Shown: one piece after another, positions 50,081 to 60,533 of the stretch
How positions within the stretch are numbered: position 1 is the first letter of the stretch
Layout of the letters: every line of letters begins with the position of its first letter
Assembly (NCBI RefSeq): GCF_005848555.1
Contig: NZ_CP040518.1
Coordinates: 2,417,001 to 2,481,000, forward strand
DNA length: 64,000 nt
Source of the DNA: Blautia sp. SC05B48
Lineage (GTDB): Bacteria > Bacillota > Clostridia > Lachnospirales > Lachnospiraceae
Reading direction: 5' to 3'
The notes under the pieces: model-generated
Told to the model about the DNA's origin: nothing
What the model saw: the letters and a program-made list of their open reading frames with translations, nothing else
Databases searched by the model: none
Made by a program: the position numbers and the translations under genes

Positions 50081-51190
50081 ATGTATCAGGCATTTACAGG
50101 CGGACTGGGAGGGATCGCACTTGCAAAGCATGGAAAAAGCCGTGCGATCAACGCAGAAAATCCTCATGGAGAAAAAGGCAGAGGCGGTATGGCTGCAAGT
50201 CATCTGGGACCGTCCAGAAAAGGAAGCCCGTGTCTCAGGGATATTGAGCCGGGAACTGTGGTAACTCTGGCAGAAATGGAAGGACCGGGACAGATCAATC
50301 ATATCTGGATCACCGTTGATAACAAGACTACAGAGGCAGATTGCTTTGTACTGAGAGATCTTGTGATCCGTATGTACTGGGATGACGAGGAAACTCCTTC
50401 CGTGGAAAGTCCTCTGGGTGATTTCTTCTGCTGCGGATTCGGAAGGGAATGTTTTGTAAATTCTGTTCCGGTGGCTGTTGTTCCAAACAGGGGCTTTAAC
50501 TGCTATTTCCCGATGCCGTTTAAGAAGAAAGCAAAGATCACACTGGAAAACCAGCATGCAAATAAAATCCCGGCTTTCTTTTATCAGGTAGATTACTGTC
50601 TCTATGATGAGCTTCCGGACGATATTGCTTATTTCCATGCGCAGTGGAGAAGGGAACGGTTGACAGAAAAAACAAAAGATTATACAATTTTGGATGGAGT
50701 AAAAGGAAAAGGCCATTATATAGGAACCTACATGGCACTTACCACACTGGAACGTTACTGGTGGGGCGAGGGAGAAATGAAGTTTTATATTGACGGAGAT
50801 GAGGAGTATCCGACCATCTGTGGAACAGGAACGGAAGATTACTTTGGTGGTTCCTGGAGCTTTGCCAAACAGGTGGATGGAAAAACCGTGGAACAGAATT
50901 ATAACACGCCGTATCTGGGATATCCGTATTATTCTGCCCATGACGAGCTGATCCACAATTTTTATCATAATGATGACTGCCCGCCAATGAGAGGCTTTTA
51001 CAGATGGCATTTACAGGATCCGATCTGCTTTGAAGAGGATCTTCGCGTTACGATTCAGCAGATAGGCGTCGGATACCGTGGCCTGTTTGAACGACAGGAT
51101 GATGTGGCAAGTGTAGCGTACTGGTATCAGACACTTCCTCATGCACCGTTCCAGCCGTTGATGTCAAAAGAGGATAGATGGCCCAGATAA
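50081..51190 (+). CDS. Glycoside hydrolase family 172 (DUF2961) enzyme
   Basis: 369 residues of the DUF2961/GH172 family. Hallmarks are GQINHIWIT, the GTGTEDYFGGSW segment (248-259, with Glu252 a candidate catalytic residue) and RGFYRWHLQDPICF. Characterised GH172 enzymes act on alpha-D-fructofuranosides (difructose anhydrides, inulobiose) or alpha-D-arabinofuranosides. There is no signal peptide, so it works in the cytoplasm on a sugar brought in by the neighbouring ABC system. It sits between the permeases and a second binding protein, as one operon. Which of the two substrate classes applies cannot be read from sequence. Confidence 0.88.
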   Translation: MYQAFTGGLGGIALAKHGKSRAINAENPHGEKGRGGMAASHLGPSRKGSPCLRDIEPGTVVTLAEMEGPGQINHIWITVDNKTTEADCFVLRDLVIRMYWDDEETPSVESPLGDFFCCGFGRECFVNSVPVAVVPNRGFNCYFPMPFKKKAKITLENQHANKIPAFFYQVDYCLYDELPDDIAYFHAQWRRERLTEKTKDYTILDGVKGKGHYIGTYMALTTLERYWWGEGEMKFYIDGDEEYPTICGTGTEDYFGGSWSFAKQVDGKTVEQNYNTPYLGYPYYSAHDELIHNFYHNDDCPPMRGFYRWHLQDPICFEEDLRVTIQQIGVGYRGLFERQDDVASVAYWYQTLPHAPFQPLMSKEDRWPR

Positions 51191-51205
51191 AAAGGGTGGT
51201 AGAGA

Positions 51206-52459
51206 TTGAAAAAACAGGTATTTTGCGGGGTATTTGCCCTGGCTCTGGCAGTGACAGGATGTGGAGTCCAGAAGAAGGAGGCTGCATCTGATATTGTGCC
51301 GGAGAACAGACAGGAACTGACGATCCTTCATGTGGATGCAGGCACAGAAGGCTTTGATTCTTTTATCAGCCAGGCGGAAAAAGATCTTGGAATAAAGATC
51401 CATATTGAAAAATGTCCGGCCAATGCGGACAATCGCCAGGCCAAAATAGCAACTCTTCTGACATCAGGAGATGATTCTGTTGATCTGATCACAGTAAATG
51501 ATGAGATGATATCCGAATTTAAACATAAGGGATTTCTTCTTCCGTTGGAAGATACGGTTATGACAGAGGAGACAGCGGCGAATTTTCTGCAGGAATACCT
51601 GAAAGAAATATGCATGTCAGACGGACATATTTTTTCGGTACCGTTCAGGATGGATATCATGGCATTCTGGGTGAACCAGGAATTGCTGGATCAGGCTGGT
51701 CTGGACAGACTCTCCTGTCTCAGTGATCTTGAGATCCTTCAGAAAAAGCTTCAGAATACGGGAAAATATGCATATGGGGATGCATGGGAGATTTCTTACA
51801 TATATAATAGTATCAGCGAGTATGTCGATTTTTTCGGAGGAGATTATACAGACTGGACGGATCCGAAAACAAGAGAAGCGGCAGAATATATGAAGCGAAT
51901 GCTGGATACAGGGATGATATCAGAGGAGAATCTGATCGACCAGCATGACCAGCTGAATGAAAAATTTATAAACGGCCAGTATGGATGTATGTTTATGTAT
52001 ACCGGTGTGTTGAGTACTTTTCAGAATGCAGGCGTGTATGGAAAAGATAAGATCCATATGGCACCATTTCCGGAATTTGACGAGAAGGTGACCAATATCG
52101 CAACCTGGCAGTATGTACTGAATAAAAATTCTGATCATAAAGAAGCAGCTCTGAAGTTCCTTCAGTATGTGTCCGGATATGAGGCCAGTAAAAATTACGG
52201 ACAGCTGACAAAAATGTGTCCGGCAAGACTGGATGTGATCGAGGATAAGAATTTTGATCTGGATGGCATTGAAATGATCCGGCAATATCTGAAAGATTAT
52301 AAGCTGAAAGCAAGACCACTGTGTGCCGATTCCATAGAAGCCGTTTCGTCCATGGGAACGGAATTTCAGAAATATATGCTGGGACAGAAAACAGAAGCGG
52401 AATTTTTTGCCGGGGCACAGAACTGCATAGACCAGTATTACAAAAAAGCATCGTACTGA
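51206..52459 (+). CDS. Sugar ABC transporter substrate-binding lipoprotein
   Basis: 417 residues, a paralogue of the binding protein at 46981-48216 (shared VNDEMISEFKHKGFLLPLEDTV-like and AFWVNQELLDQAG segments). The N-terminus has a lipobox, AVTGCG, with Cys as first mature residue. It starts at TTG (51206), with GGGTGGT upstream, only 15 bases after the GH172 gene. The last codons lie inside the terminator. Two different binding proteins in one operon suggest two related ligands, or a receptor and a transporter role. Confidence 0.9.
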   Translation: MKKQVFCGVFALALAVTGCGVQKKEAASDIVPENRQELTILHVDAGTEGFDSFISQAEKDLGIKIHIEKCPANADNRQAKIATLLTSGDDSVDLITVNDEMISEFKHKGFLLPLEDTVMTEETAANFLQEYLKEICMSDGHIFSVPFRMDIMAFWVNQELLDQAGLDRLSCLSDLEILQKKLQNTGKYAYGDAWEISYIYNSISEYVDFFGGDYTDWTDPKTREAAEYMKRMLDTGMISEENLIDQHDQLNEKFINGQYGCMFMYTGVLSTFQNAGVYGKDKIHMAPFPEFDEKVTNIATWQYVLNKNSDHKEAALKFLQYVSGYEASKNYGQLTKMCPARLDVIEDKNFDLDGIEMIRQYLKDYKLKARPLCADSIEAVSSMGTEFQKYMLGQKTEAEFFAGAQNCIDQYYKKASY

Positions 52460-52469
52460 TGCTTTTTTT
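52442..52469 (+). terminator. Terminator overlapping the end of the binding-lipoprotein gene
   Basis: AAAAAAGCATC-GTACT-GATGCTTTTTTT; the stop codon TGA is in the right arm. A second A/T-rich hairpin (GTTTTGAAAAA...TTTTTCAAAAC) follows at 52470-52501. Confidence 0.88.
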
Positions 52470-52504
52470 GTTTTGAAAAAATAAGAACTTTTTTTCAAAA
52501 CATA

Positions 52505-52533
52505 TTGACAAATATTTTACATGGTGATATCTT
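52505..52533 (+). promoter_or_regulatory. Promoter of the hrcA operon
   Basis: TTGACA (52505-52510), a 17-base spacer and TATCTT (52528-52533); start expected near 52540, just before CIRCE. Confidence 0.8.
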
Positions 52534-52547
52534 AAAGACTGTAGATG

Positions 52548-52574
52548 TTAGCACTCCACTAAAATGAGTGCTAA
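52548..52574. promoter_or_regulatory. CIRCE operator (HrcA binding site)
   Basis: TTAGCACTC-N9-GAGTGCTAA, a perfect match to the consensus. HrcA bound here represses the operon; heat or unfolded protein inactivates it via GroE. Confidence 0.98.
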
Positions 52575-52635
52575 CAGATGTAAAAAAAGAATCAACATCC
52601 GTCAGGAAAGAATAAAAAGGAAAGGAGATGGATTC

Positions 52636-53679
52636 ATGGAAGAGGTGTTGAATGAGCGCAAGCAAAAAATCTTAAAAGCAATCATCAAGACCTATATGGA
52701 AACCGGAGAACCGGTTGGTTCCAGGACCATTTCCAAGTATGCGGATCTCAATGTCAGTTCCGCAACGATCCGAAATGAAATGTCAGACCTGACAGATATG
52801 GGCTATATCGTCCAGCCTCATACCTCAGCAGGAAGGATTCCTTCAGATAAGGGCTACAGACTTTACGTCAATGAGTTGATGAAGGAGAAGGAAGCGGAGG
52901 TCGCAGAGCTGCGAGATCTGATCATTGAGAAGACAGATAAGATGGATAAGGTGCTTAAGAAGGTTGCGAAGGTTCTTGCTTCCAATACCAACTATGCTAC
53001 CATGGTTTCCGTTCCGCAGTACAGCGGCAACAAGGTCAAGTTCATCCAGCTGTCGAGGATGAGCGAGCTTCAGCTTGTGGCAGTGGTTGTCAGTGACAAC
53101 AACACAGTCCGGAACCAGATCATCAATCTGGATGAGGAAATGGACGACCAGACGATCCTGAAACTGAATCTTCTTCTTAACACCAATCTCAATGGGATCC
53201 CGATCCAGGATATCAACCTTGGGATGATCGCCAGACTGAAGGAACAGGCAGGCAGCCACAGCGGTGTGGTGGCAACGGTTCTGGATGCAGTGGCAGCCAC
53301 CATTCATGTGGAAGAGGAAGATATGGAGATCTATACTTCAGGTGCAACTAACATTTTCAAGTATCCGGAGCTTGCCGATAAAGAGAAGGCAACGGAGCTG
53401 ATCTCCGCATTTGAGGAGAAGCATGAACTTGCCGATCTTGTAAAAGAACAGATGTCAGATGGAGAGAATACAGGAATTCAGGTTTACATCGGTGATGAGA
53501 TGCCAATCCAGACCATGAAGGACTGCAGCATTGTAACTGCCAGATATGAACTGGGAGACGGAATGTACGGAACCATCGGGATCATCGGTCCCAAACGAAT
53601 GGATTATGAGAATGTAGTGGACAGTCTGAAGGAACTGAAGAATCATCTGGATGACGTTTTGAAAAAGAAGAAAACTTAG
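52636..53679 (+). CDS. hrcA: Heat-inducible transcription repressor HrcA
   Basis: 347 residues. An N-terminal winged helix (ILKAIIKTYMETGEPVGSRTI, then SSATIRNEMSDLTDMGYIVQPHTSAGRIPSDKGYR) and the GAF-like/dimerisation domains are present. It represses dnaK and groE type genes through CIRCE, here directly upstream. The ATG at 52636 with AAAGGAGATG upstream is preferred; the longer frame begins inside CIRCE. First gene of hrcA-grpE-dnaK-dnaJ. Confidence 0.97.
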   Translation: MEEVLNERKQKILKAIIKTYMETGEPVGSRTISKYADLNVSSATIRNEMSDLTDMGYIVQPHTSAGRIPSDKGYRLYVNELMKEKEAEVAELRDLIIEKTDKMDKVLKKVAKVLASNTNYATMVSVPQYSGNKVKFIQLSRMSELQLVAVVVSDNNTVRNQIINLDEEMDDQTILKLNLLLNTNLNGIPIQDINLGMIARLKEQAGSHSGVVATVLDAVAATIHVEEEDMEIYTSGATNIFKYPELADKEKATELISAFEEKHELADLVKEQMSDGENTGIQVYIGDEMPIQTMKDCSIVTARYELGDGMYGTIGIIGPKRMDYENVVDSLKELKNHLDDVLKKKKT

Positions 53680-53697
53680 AAAGGCGGTAGAAAAAAA

Positions 53698-54333
53698 GTG
53701 TCGGAGGAAACAAAGAAAACATCCGAAGAGCAGGAAGCGGAGAAGGAAATCCCCGTAACTGACGGAAATCAGGAAGAAGAAAACCTGACACCGGAGGGAG
53801 AAGATCTGCCGGAGGAAGAAAATAATACTCCAGGCGAAGAAGCTGCCTCAGAGGATAAAAAAGAAGAAAAATCAAAAACTTCCTTCTTCGGAAAGAAGAA
53901 AAAAGATAAATCTGAGCAGAAGGTGGAGGAACTTACCGATCGCCTGAAGCGTACCATGGCTGAATTTGATAATTTCCGTAAAAGAACGGAAAAAGAAAAA
54001 TCCAGCATGTACATCATCGGAGCAAAAGAAATCGTTGAAAAGATCCTGCCGGTTGTGGATAACTTCGAAAGAGGTCTTGCACAGGCACAGGAAGGCGATG
54101 CTTTTGCAGATGGAATGAAAATGATCTACAAGCAGCTTACCACAACACTGGATGAGCTTGGTGTGAAGCCGATCGAAGCAGTGGGAAAGGAATTCAACCC
54201 GGATTTCCATAATGCAGTGATGCATGTGGAGGATGAAGAGGTTGGAGAGAACATCGTGGTGGAAGAATTCCAGAAGGGTTACACCTACAAGGATTTCGTA
54301 GTACGCCACAGTATGGTGAAGGTTGCGAACTAA
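53698..54333 (+). CDS. grpE: Nucleotide exchange factor GrpE
   Basis: 211 residues. The first 75 are an acidic, low-complexity tail rich in Glu and Lys, followed by the coiled-coil and beta domain with [31 protein letters not shown] and [13 protein letters not shown]. It releases ADP from DnaK. The start is GTG at 53698 with AAGGCGG upstream. Confidence 0.95.
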   Translation: MSEETKKTSEEQEAEKEIPVTDGNQEEENLTPEGEDLPEEENNTPGEEAASEDKKEEKSKTSFFGKKKKDKSEQKVEELTDRLKRTMAEFDNFRKRTEKEKSSMYIIGAKEIVEKILPVVDNFERGLAQAQEGDAFADGMKMIYKQLTTTLDELGVKPIEAVGKEFNPDFHNAVMHVEDEEVGENIVVEEFQKGYTYKDFVVRHSMVKVAN

Positions 54334-54386
54334 CTGACAACAAACTTTATTTTAACAGATACAGACTAAAACAGGAGGAAAAAATC

Positions 54387-56279
54387 ATGGGAAAGATTAT
54401 TGGTATTGACTTAGGTACAACAAACAGCTGTGTAGCCGTAATGGAAGGTGGACAGCCGACAGTTATCGCAAATACAGAAGGCGCAAGAACAACACCATCC
54501 GTTGTAGCATTCACAAAAACAGGAGAGCGTCTGGTAGGTGAGCCTGCAAAACGTCAGGCAGTTACAAATGCAGACAGAACGATCTCCTCTATCAAAAGAG
54601 AGATGGGTACCGATTACCGTGTAACCATCGATGACAAGAAATATTCTCCACAGGAGATCTCCGCAATGATCCTTCAGAAACTGAAAAAGGATGCAGAGGC
54701 ATATCTTGGTGAGAAAGTAACAGAGGCAGTTATCACAGTTCCGGCTTACTTCAACGATGCTCAGCGTCAGGCTACCAAAGATGCAGGTAAGATCGCAGGT
54801 CTTGATGTAAAACGTATCATCAACGAGCCTACAGCAGCAGCTCTTGCATATGGCCTTGACAATGAGAAAGAGCAGAAGATCATGGTATACGACCTTGGTG
54901 GTGGTACATTCGATGTATCCGTGATTGAGATCGGTGATGGTGTTATCGAGGTTCTTTCCACAGCTGGTAATAACCGTCTTGGTGGAGATGACTTTGATAA
55001 GAAAGTTACAGATTACATGCTTGCTGAGTTCAAGAGAACAGAGGGCGTAGACTTAAGCAACGACAAGATGGCTCTTCAGAGACTGAAAGAGGCAGCTGAG
55101 AAAGCTAAGAAAGAGCTTTCTTCCGCAACAACAACAAACATCAACCTTCCGTTCATCACAGCAACTGCTGAGGGACCGAAGCATTTCGATATGAACCTTA
55201 CAAGAGCTAAATTTGATGAGCTGACACATGACCTTGTAGAGATGACTGCTGAGCCGGTTCGTCGTGCACTGTCTGATGCAGGTATCACAGCTTCCGAGCT
55301 TGGCCAGGTACTTCTGGTTGGTGGTTCTTCCCGTATCCCGGCAGTACAGGATAAGGTAAGACAGTTAACAGGCAAAGAGCCGAGCAAGAACCTGAATCCG
55401 GATGAGTGTGTTGCACTTGGTGCTTCTGTACAGGGTGGTAAACTTGCAGGTGATGCAGGTGCCGGTGATATCCTTCTTCTGGATGTTACTCCGCTGTCTC
55501 TGTCCATTGAGACAATGGGTGGTATCGCAACTCGTCTGATCGAGAGAAATACTACAATTCCTACAAAGAAGAGCCAGATCTTCTCCACAGCAGCAGACAA
55601 CCAGACAGCTGTAGATATCAACGTTGTACAGGGTGAGCGTCAGTTCGCAAAAGACAATAAATCCCTCGGCCAGTTCCGTCTGGATGGAATCCCGCCAGCA
55701 CGTCGTGGTGTTCCGCAGATCGAGGTAACATTTGACATCGATGCCAACGGTATCGTTAATGTATCTGCTAAGGATCTTGGAACAGGTAAGGAGCAGCACA
55801 TCACGATCACAGCTGGTTCTAACATGTCCGATTCCGATATCGACAAAGCTGTCAAAGAAGCAGCTGAGTTCGAGGCTCAGGATAAGAAACGTAAAGAGGC
55901 GATCGACACAAGAAACAATGCAGACTCCATGGTATTCCAGGTTGAGAATGCACTGAAAGAAGCTGGCGACAAGCTTGACGCAAACGATAAAGCAAGTGTT
56001 GAGGCTGACCTCAATGCACTGAAAGATCTTCTTGCACAGACAGCAAATGCTCAGGAGCTTACTGATTCTCAGGTTGCAGATATCAAAGCTGCACAGGAGA
56101 AGATGATGGAGAGCGCTCAGAAACTGTTCTCCAAGATGTATGAGCAGACTCAGGGAGCTCAGGGTCAGGCTGGTCCTGGACCGGATATGGGCAACATGGG
56201 CGGAAACGCTGGTGCTCAGGGCGGAAATGAAGCAGGATACGGCGATGATGTTGTAGATGCTGATTACAAGGAAGTCTAA
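54387..56279 (+). CDS. dnaK: Molecular chaperone DnaK
   Basis: 630 residues. [18 protein letters not shown] at the N-terminus, the ATPase signatures [19 protein letters not shown] and [14 protein letters not shown], the interdomain linker [12 protein letters not shown], and the substrate domain followed by a Gly/Ala/Gln-rich tail ending in [10 protein letters not shown]. It refolds proteins in ATP-driven cycles with DnaJ and GrpE. AGGAGG precedes the ATG. Confidence 0.99.
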   Translation: MGKIIGIDLGTTNSCVAVMEGGQPTVIANTEGARTTPSVVAFTKTGERLVGEPAKRQAVTNADRTISSIKREMGTDYRVTIDDKKYSPQEISAMILQKLKKDAEAYLGEKVTEAVITVPAYFNDAQRQATKDAGKIAGLDVKRIINEPTAAALAYGLDNEKEQKIMVYDLGGGTFDVSVIEIGDGVIEVLSTAGNNRLGGDDFDKKVTDYMLAEFKRTEGVDLSNDKMALQRLKEAAEKAKKELSSATTTNINLPFITATAEGPKHFDMNLTRAKFDELTHDLVEMTAEPVRRALSDAGITASELGQVLLVGGSSRIPAVQDKVRQLTGKEPSKNLNPDECVALGASVQGGKLAGDAGAGDILLLDVTPLSLSIETMGGIATRLIERNTTIPTKKSQIFSTAADNQTAVDINVVQGERQFAKDNKSLGQFRLDGIPPARRGVPQIEVTFDIDANGIVNVSAKDLGTGKEQHITITAGSNMSDSDIDKAVKEAAEFEAQDKKRKEAIDTRNNADSMVFQVENALKEAGDKLDANDKASVEADLNALKDLLAQTANAQELTDSQVADIKAAQEKMMESAQKLFSKMYEQTQGAQGQAGPGPDMGNMGGNAGAQGGNEAGYGDDVVDADYKEV

Positions 56280-56300
56280 GACAAGTAGGAAATAATTACA

Positions 56301-57491
56301 ATGGCTGATAAAAGAGATTATTATGAAGTCTTAGGTGTGGATAAAAACGCCGACGACGCAACATTAAAAAAAGCATATCGTAAGCTGGCCAAGAAATATC
56401 ACCCGGATGTAAATCCGGGTGATAAAGAGGCTGAAGCGAAATTCAAAGAGGCGACAGAGGCTTACTCCGTTTTAAGTGATGCCGACAAGAGAAGACAGTA
56501 TGATCAGTTTGGTCATGCGGCATTTGAAAACGGCGGCGGAGGCGGTGCCGGCGGCTTTGGTGGATTTGACTTCAACGGTGCGGATATGGGAGACATCTTC
56601 GGAGATATCTTCGGAGACCTGTTCGGCGGCGGAGGCAGAACCAGACGGGCCAACAATGGACCGATGAAGGGTGCCAACCTTCGTGCACGTGTGAACATTA
56701 CTTTTGAGGAAGCGGTTTTCGGATGCGAGAAAGAGCTGGAAATCGTTCTCAAAGATGAGTGTACCACATGTCACGGAACCGGAGCGAAACCGGGAACATC
56801 ACCGATCACCTGTCCGAAATGTAAAGGCCAGGGCCAGATCGTTTACACCCAGCAGTCCATGTTTGGTATGGTACGTAATGTTCAGACCTGTCCGGATTGT
56901 AACGGAACCGGTAAGGTGATCAAGGACAAATGCAGTGCCTGCCGTGGAACCGGATATACCTCTTCCAGAAAGAAGATCCAGGTATCTGTACCGGCCGGTA
57001 TTGATAATGGTCAGTGTATCCGTATCCGTGAAAAAGGTGAGCCGGGAACCAACGGCGGACCGAGAGGAGATCTGCTGGTTGAGGTAAATGTAGCCCGTCA
57101 TCCGATCTTCCAGAGACAGGATATGAATATCTTTTCAACAGCTCCGATCACATTTGCACAGGCTGCACTTGGCGGTGAGATGCGTATTAATACCGTTGAC
57201 GGTGAGGTTTCCTATGAGGTGAAACCGGGAACACAGACGGATACAAGAATCCGCCTGAAGGGCAAAGGTGTTCCGTCATTACGTAACAAGAACGTTCGTG
57301 GTGACCACTATGTAACACTGGTAGTCCAGACTCCGACAAATCTCAATGAGGAAGCAAAGAAAGCTCTGGAAGCTTTTGATGCGGCATGTGGAAACCGTCC
57401 GTCAGAGGACAGCACATCCGAGACTTCCGAAAAAACCGAAAAGAAGAAAAAAGGTTTCCGTGAGAAAGTAAAGGAAATGTTTGAGGAATAA
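56301..57491 (+). CDS. dnaJ: Chaperone protein DnaJ
   Basis: 396 residues: J domain with HPD at 34-36, a Gly/Phe-rich linker, four CXXCXGXG zinc-binding motifs ([32 protein letters not shown]) and C-terminal substrate domains, then a charged 35-residue tail ([18 protein letters not shown]). It stimulates DnaK ATPase. It is last in the operon, before a strong terminator. Confidence 0.98.
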   Translation: MADKRDYYEVLGVDKNADDATLKKAYRKLAKKYHPDVNPGDKEAEAKFKEATEAYSVLSDADKRRQYDQFGHAAFENGGGGGAGGFGGFDFNGADMGDIFGDIFGDLFGGGGRTRRANNGPMKGANLRARVNITFEEAVFGCEKELEIVLKDECTTCHGTGAKPGTSPITCPKCKGQGQIVYTQQSMFGMVRNVQTCPDCNGTGKVIKDKCSACRGTGYTSSRKKIQVSVPAGIDNGQCIRIREKGEPGTNGGPRGDLLVEVNVARHPIFQRQDMNIFSTAPITFAQAALGGEMRINTVDGEVSYEVKPGTQTDTRIRLKGKGVPSLRNKNVRGDHYVTLVVQTPTNLNEEAKKALEAFDAACGNRPSEDSTSETSEKTEKKKKGFREKVKEMFEE

Positions 57492-57507
57492 ATAAAGTGA
57501 AAACAGG

Positions 57508-57539
57508 AAAGAGGCACAAAATGCCTCTTTCTTTTTTTT
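57508..57539 (+). terminator. Terminator of the heat-shock operon
   Basis: AAAGAGGCA/TGCCTCTTT with loop CAAAA, followed by CTTTTTTTT. Confidence 0.92.
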
Positions 57540-57649
57540 CTGTATTCGTGTATATTAAAAGAAGTGCCCGTTTTCGGGACAATAGAAAACAGGCGACAGA
57601 CTGGAATGAAAATCCGTAAATGTGTATACAGCATAAGGAGATATAAAAG

Positions 57650-58603
57650 ATGAAATGGAACCGTTTTACACTTAAGACAAAAACAGAGGCAGAGGATATT
57701 GTGATCTGTACACTTGCCGAGGTGGGGATTGAAGGTGTGGAGATCCAGGACAAGCAGCCGCTGACCGATGAGGATAAGGCACAGATGTTTGTGGATATTA
57801 TGCCGGAAGGACCAGCAGATGACGGGATCGCATATCTGAACTTCTATCTGGAAGAGGATGCGGATACCGAGGCAATCCTGAAAGATGTGAAGGCTGCACT
57901 GGAGGATCTGAGAAGCTTTGTGGATATCGGAGAGGCAACCATCACAGAATCCCAGACAGAGGACAAGGACTGGATCAATAACTGGAAACAGTACTTCCAT
58001 CAGTTCTATGTAGACGACATTCTGATCGTACCGTCCTGGGAAGAAGTGAAGGCAGAAGATAAGGACAAGATGATCCTCCACATTGATCCGGGAACTGCCT
58101 TTGGTACAGGAATGCATGAGACCACACAGCTTGTGATCCGTCAGCTGAAGAAATTTGTGAAGCCGGGAATGGAGATCCTTGATGTGGGAACCGGAAGTGG
58201 AATCCTGGGAATCGTTGCACTGAAGCTTGGTGCAGGTCATGTGGTTGGTACAGATCTTGATCCCTGTGCAGTTCCGGCAGTGTCTGAGAACAAGGAGGCC
58301 AACCAGATCGAGGAGAAATCCTTTGACATGATGATCGGAAACATCATCGATGACAAAGAAGTTCAGAATCAGGTCGGATATGAGAAATATGATATCGTAA
58401 CTGCAAATATCCTGGCAGATGTTCTGGTACCGCTGACTCCGGTGATCGTTGCACAGATGAAAAAAGGCGCTTACTACATTACATCAGGCATCCTGGATGT
58501 AAAGGAGGATGTCGTAGTGAAGGCTGTAAAAGATGCCGGACTAACGCTTGTTGAGGTGACTCATCAGGGCGAGTGGGTATCTGTGACAGCAAGAAAGGAC
58601 TGA
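57650..58603 (+). CDS. prmA: Ribosomal protein L11 methyltransferase
   Basis: 317 residues. An N-terminal L11-recognition domain and a class I SAM methyltransferase with DPGTAFGTGMHETT, LDVGTGSGILGIVALKLGA and, later, ANILADVLVPL. It methylates lysines and the N-terminus of L11. It overlaps no gene and is followed four bases later by rsmE, a conserved pair in Firmicutes often downstream of dnaJ. Confidence 0.96.
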   Translation: MKWNRFTLKTKTEAEDIVICTLAEVGIEGVEIQDKQPLTDEDKAQMFVDIMPEGPADDGIAYLNFYLEEDADTEAILKDVKAALEDLRSFVDIGEATITESQTEDKDWINNWKQYFHQFYVDDILIVPSWEEVKAEDKDKMILHIDPGTAFGTGMHETTQLVIRQLKKFVKPGMEILDVGTGSGILGIVALKLGAGHVVGTDLDPCAVPAVSENKEANQIEEKSFDMMIGNIIDDKEVQNQVGYEKYDIVTANILADVLVPLTPVIVAQMKKGAYYITSGILDVKEDVVVKAVKDAGLTLVEVTHQGEWVSVTARKD

Positions 58604-58607
58604 TCTC

Positions 58608-59351
58608 ATGCAGCGATTTTTTGTGGAACCTCATCAGATCGACAGGGACAGACATGAGATCCGTATCACAGGAAATGATGTCAATCATATTGTCAATGTG
58701 CTCCGCATGAAAAAAGACGAGGAGCTCTGGATCAGCGATAAGGAAAAAGAATATCACTGTGTGATCGAAAACGCGGGGGAGGATGAAGTCCTGCTTCATA
58801 TCCTCTATGTACAGGAGCCGGATTATGAGCTGCAGAACCGTATTTATCTTTTTCAGGGACTGCCGAAGGCTGATAAGATGGAGCTGATCATCCAGAAGGC
58901 AGTAGAGCTTGGAGCATATTCCGTAGTTCCGGTTTCAACCAGACGCTGCGTGGTAAAACTGGATAACAAAAAAGCAGAAAAAAAAGTATCCCGCTGGCAG
59001 CAGATCGCAGAAAGTGCGGCAAAACAGTCCAAGCGTATGCTGGTGCCGGAGGTACATTCTGTGATGACCTTTAAAGAAGCCCTTGTCTATGCAAAAGAAC
59101 TGGACGTTCTATTGATCCCTTATGAGCTTGCAAAGGGAATGAAAGAGACGAAAGAACTGATCCGGTCGATCGAACCGGGAAAAAGCATCGGTGTCTTTAT
59201 CGGCCCTGAGGGTGGTTTTGAAGAGCAGGAAGTGGCAGATGCCATGGAAGCCGGTGCGAAACCCATCACCCTGGGACACCGGATCTTACGGACAGAAACT
59301 GCGGGACTCGCAGTACTTTCTGTTCTGATGTTTCAACTGGAGGATGAATAA
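58608..59351 (+). CDS. rsmE: 16S rRNA (uracil(1498)-N(3))-methyltransferase
   Basis: 247 residues, SPOUT-class fold: an N-terminal PUA-like domain (RFFVEPHQIDRDRHEIRITG), then KADKMELIIQKAVELGAYSVVP, and the knot region with SIGVFIGPEGGFEEQEV and LGHRILRTETAGLAVLS. It modifies U1498 of 16S rRNA. It sits in the prmA-rsmE-desulfurase-thiI operon with gaps of only a few bases. Confidence 0.96.
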   Translation: MQRFFVEPHQIDRDRHEIRITGNDVNHIVNVLRMKKDEELWISDKEKEYHCVIENAGEDEVLLHILYVQEPDYELQNRIYLFQGLPKADKMELIIQKAVELGAYSVVPVSTRRCVVKLDNKKAEKKVSRWQQIAESAAKQSKRMLVPEVHSVMTFKEALVYAKELDVLLIPYELAKGMKETKELIRSIEPGKSIGVFIGPEGGFEEQEVADAMEAGAKPITLGHRILRTETAGLAVLSVLMFQLEDE

Positions 59352-59354
59352 ACT

Positions 59355-60509
59355 ATGGAAGCATATTTTGACAATTCCGCGACAACGAGATGCTTCGATG
59401 AAGTAAAGGATATTGTCTGCAAAACCATGACAGAAGATTTCGGAAATCCTTCTGCCATGCATAAAAAGGGAATGGAAGCGGAGAATTATGTCCGCAGAAG
59501 TGCCCAGACCATTGCAAAATTACTGAAAGTGAATGAAAAAGAGATTCTTTTTACCTCCGGTGGAACAGAATCGGATAACCTTGCTATCATCGGCGGCGTG
59601 GAAGCCAACAAGCGTATGGGAAAACATATCATTACAACGGCAGTGGAGCACGCGGCAGTGGCCCAGCCTTTTGCCTATCTGAAAGAACAGGGCTATGAGG
59701 TGACTATTCTTCCTGTGGATCATCAGGGCGTTGTAAAGCTGGATGCACTGGAAGCGGCTCTTCGTCTGGATACCATTCTGGTGTCTGTGATGTACGTGAA
59801 CAATGAGGTGGGAGCCGTGATGCCGGTAGAAGAGATCGGAAAGCTTGTCCATGAAAAAAGTCCGAAAGCACTTTTTCATGTAGATGCCATTCAGGCATTC
59901 GGAAAGTATCGTATCTATCCGAAAAAGCTGGGGATCGATCTTCTTTCCGTGAGCAGCCACAAGATCCATGGACCAAAGGGCGTAGGCTTTCTCTATATTA
60001 ACGAAAAAGTAAGAGTACAGCCGCAGATCCTTGGAGGCGGACAGCAGAACGGCATGCGTTCCGGAACGGACAATGTACCGGGAATCGCAGGCCTTGGCGT
60101 TGCCGCAGAGATGGTATATACGGATTTTGATAAAAAAATACAGCACCTTTATGACCTGAAAGAACGGATGGCAGAGGGACTTTCAAAGCTTGGAGACATC
60201 ACCATCAACGGAATGCCTTTAAGAGAAGGGGCACCGCACATCATGAGCGTGACTTTTCATGGAGTCCGAAGCGAAGTCCTGCTCCATACACTGGAAGAAT
60301 TCGGAGTATATATTTCCGCAGGAAGTGCATGCTCCAGTCATAAGAGAAAACCGAGTGCAACACTGACAGCTATGGGACTTTCAAGAGCGGATGTGGAGAG
60401 TACCGTCCGCATCAGTTTCTGTGAGGAAAATACCTTTGAAGAGGTAGATTACTGCCTGGAAGCACTGGGAAAAACAATTCCGATGCTGCGCAGGTATGCA
60501 CGTCGATAG
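59355..60509 (+). CDS. Cysteine desulfurase (NifS/IscS-like)
   Basis: 384 residues, PLP-dependent. FDNSATTRCFDEV at the N-terminus, TSGGTESDNLAI, His in THAVEHAAV-like sequence, PLP lysine Lys203 in SSHKIHGPKG and the sulfur-carrying Cys326 in SAGSACSSHK. It takes sulfur from cysteine to give a persulfide. Directly upstream of thiI, so it is the likely sulfur donor for 4-thiouridine, as the NifZ-ThiI pair of Bacillus subtilis; a role in iron-sulfur clusters is possible too. Confidence 0.95.
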   Translation: MEAYFDNSATTRCFDEVKDIVCKTMTEDFGNPSAMHKKGMEAENYVRRSAQTIAKLLKVNEKEILFTSGGTESDNLAIIGGVEANKRMGKHIITTAVEHAAVAQPFAYLKEQGYEVTILPVDHQGVVKLDALEAALRLDTILVSVMYVNNEVGAVMPVEEIGKLVHEKSPKALFHVDAIQAFGKYRIYPKKLGIDLLSVSSHKIHGPKGVGFLYINEKVRVQPQILGGGQQNGMRSGTDNVPGIAGLGVAAEMVYTDFDKKIQHLYDLKERMAEGLSKLGDITINGMPLREGAPHIMSVTFHGVRSEVLLHTLEEFGVYISAGSACSSHKRKPSATLTAMGLSRADVESTVRISFCEENTFEEVDYCLEALGKTIPMLRRYARR

Positions 60510-60533
60510 AGAATACAGAAGAAAGGGATTTTT

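Noticed and set aside
52564..52635. N-terminal extension of HrcA starting within CIRCE
   Set aside because: The ATG lies in the operator and the extra 24 residues are unrelated to the family; AAAGGAG supports the start at 52636.
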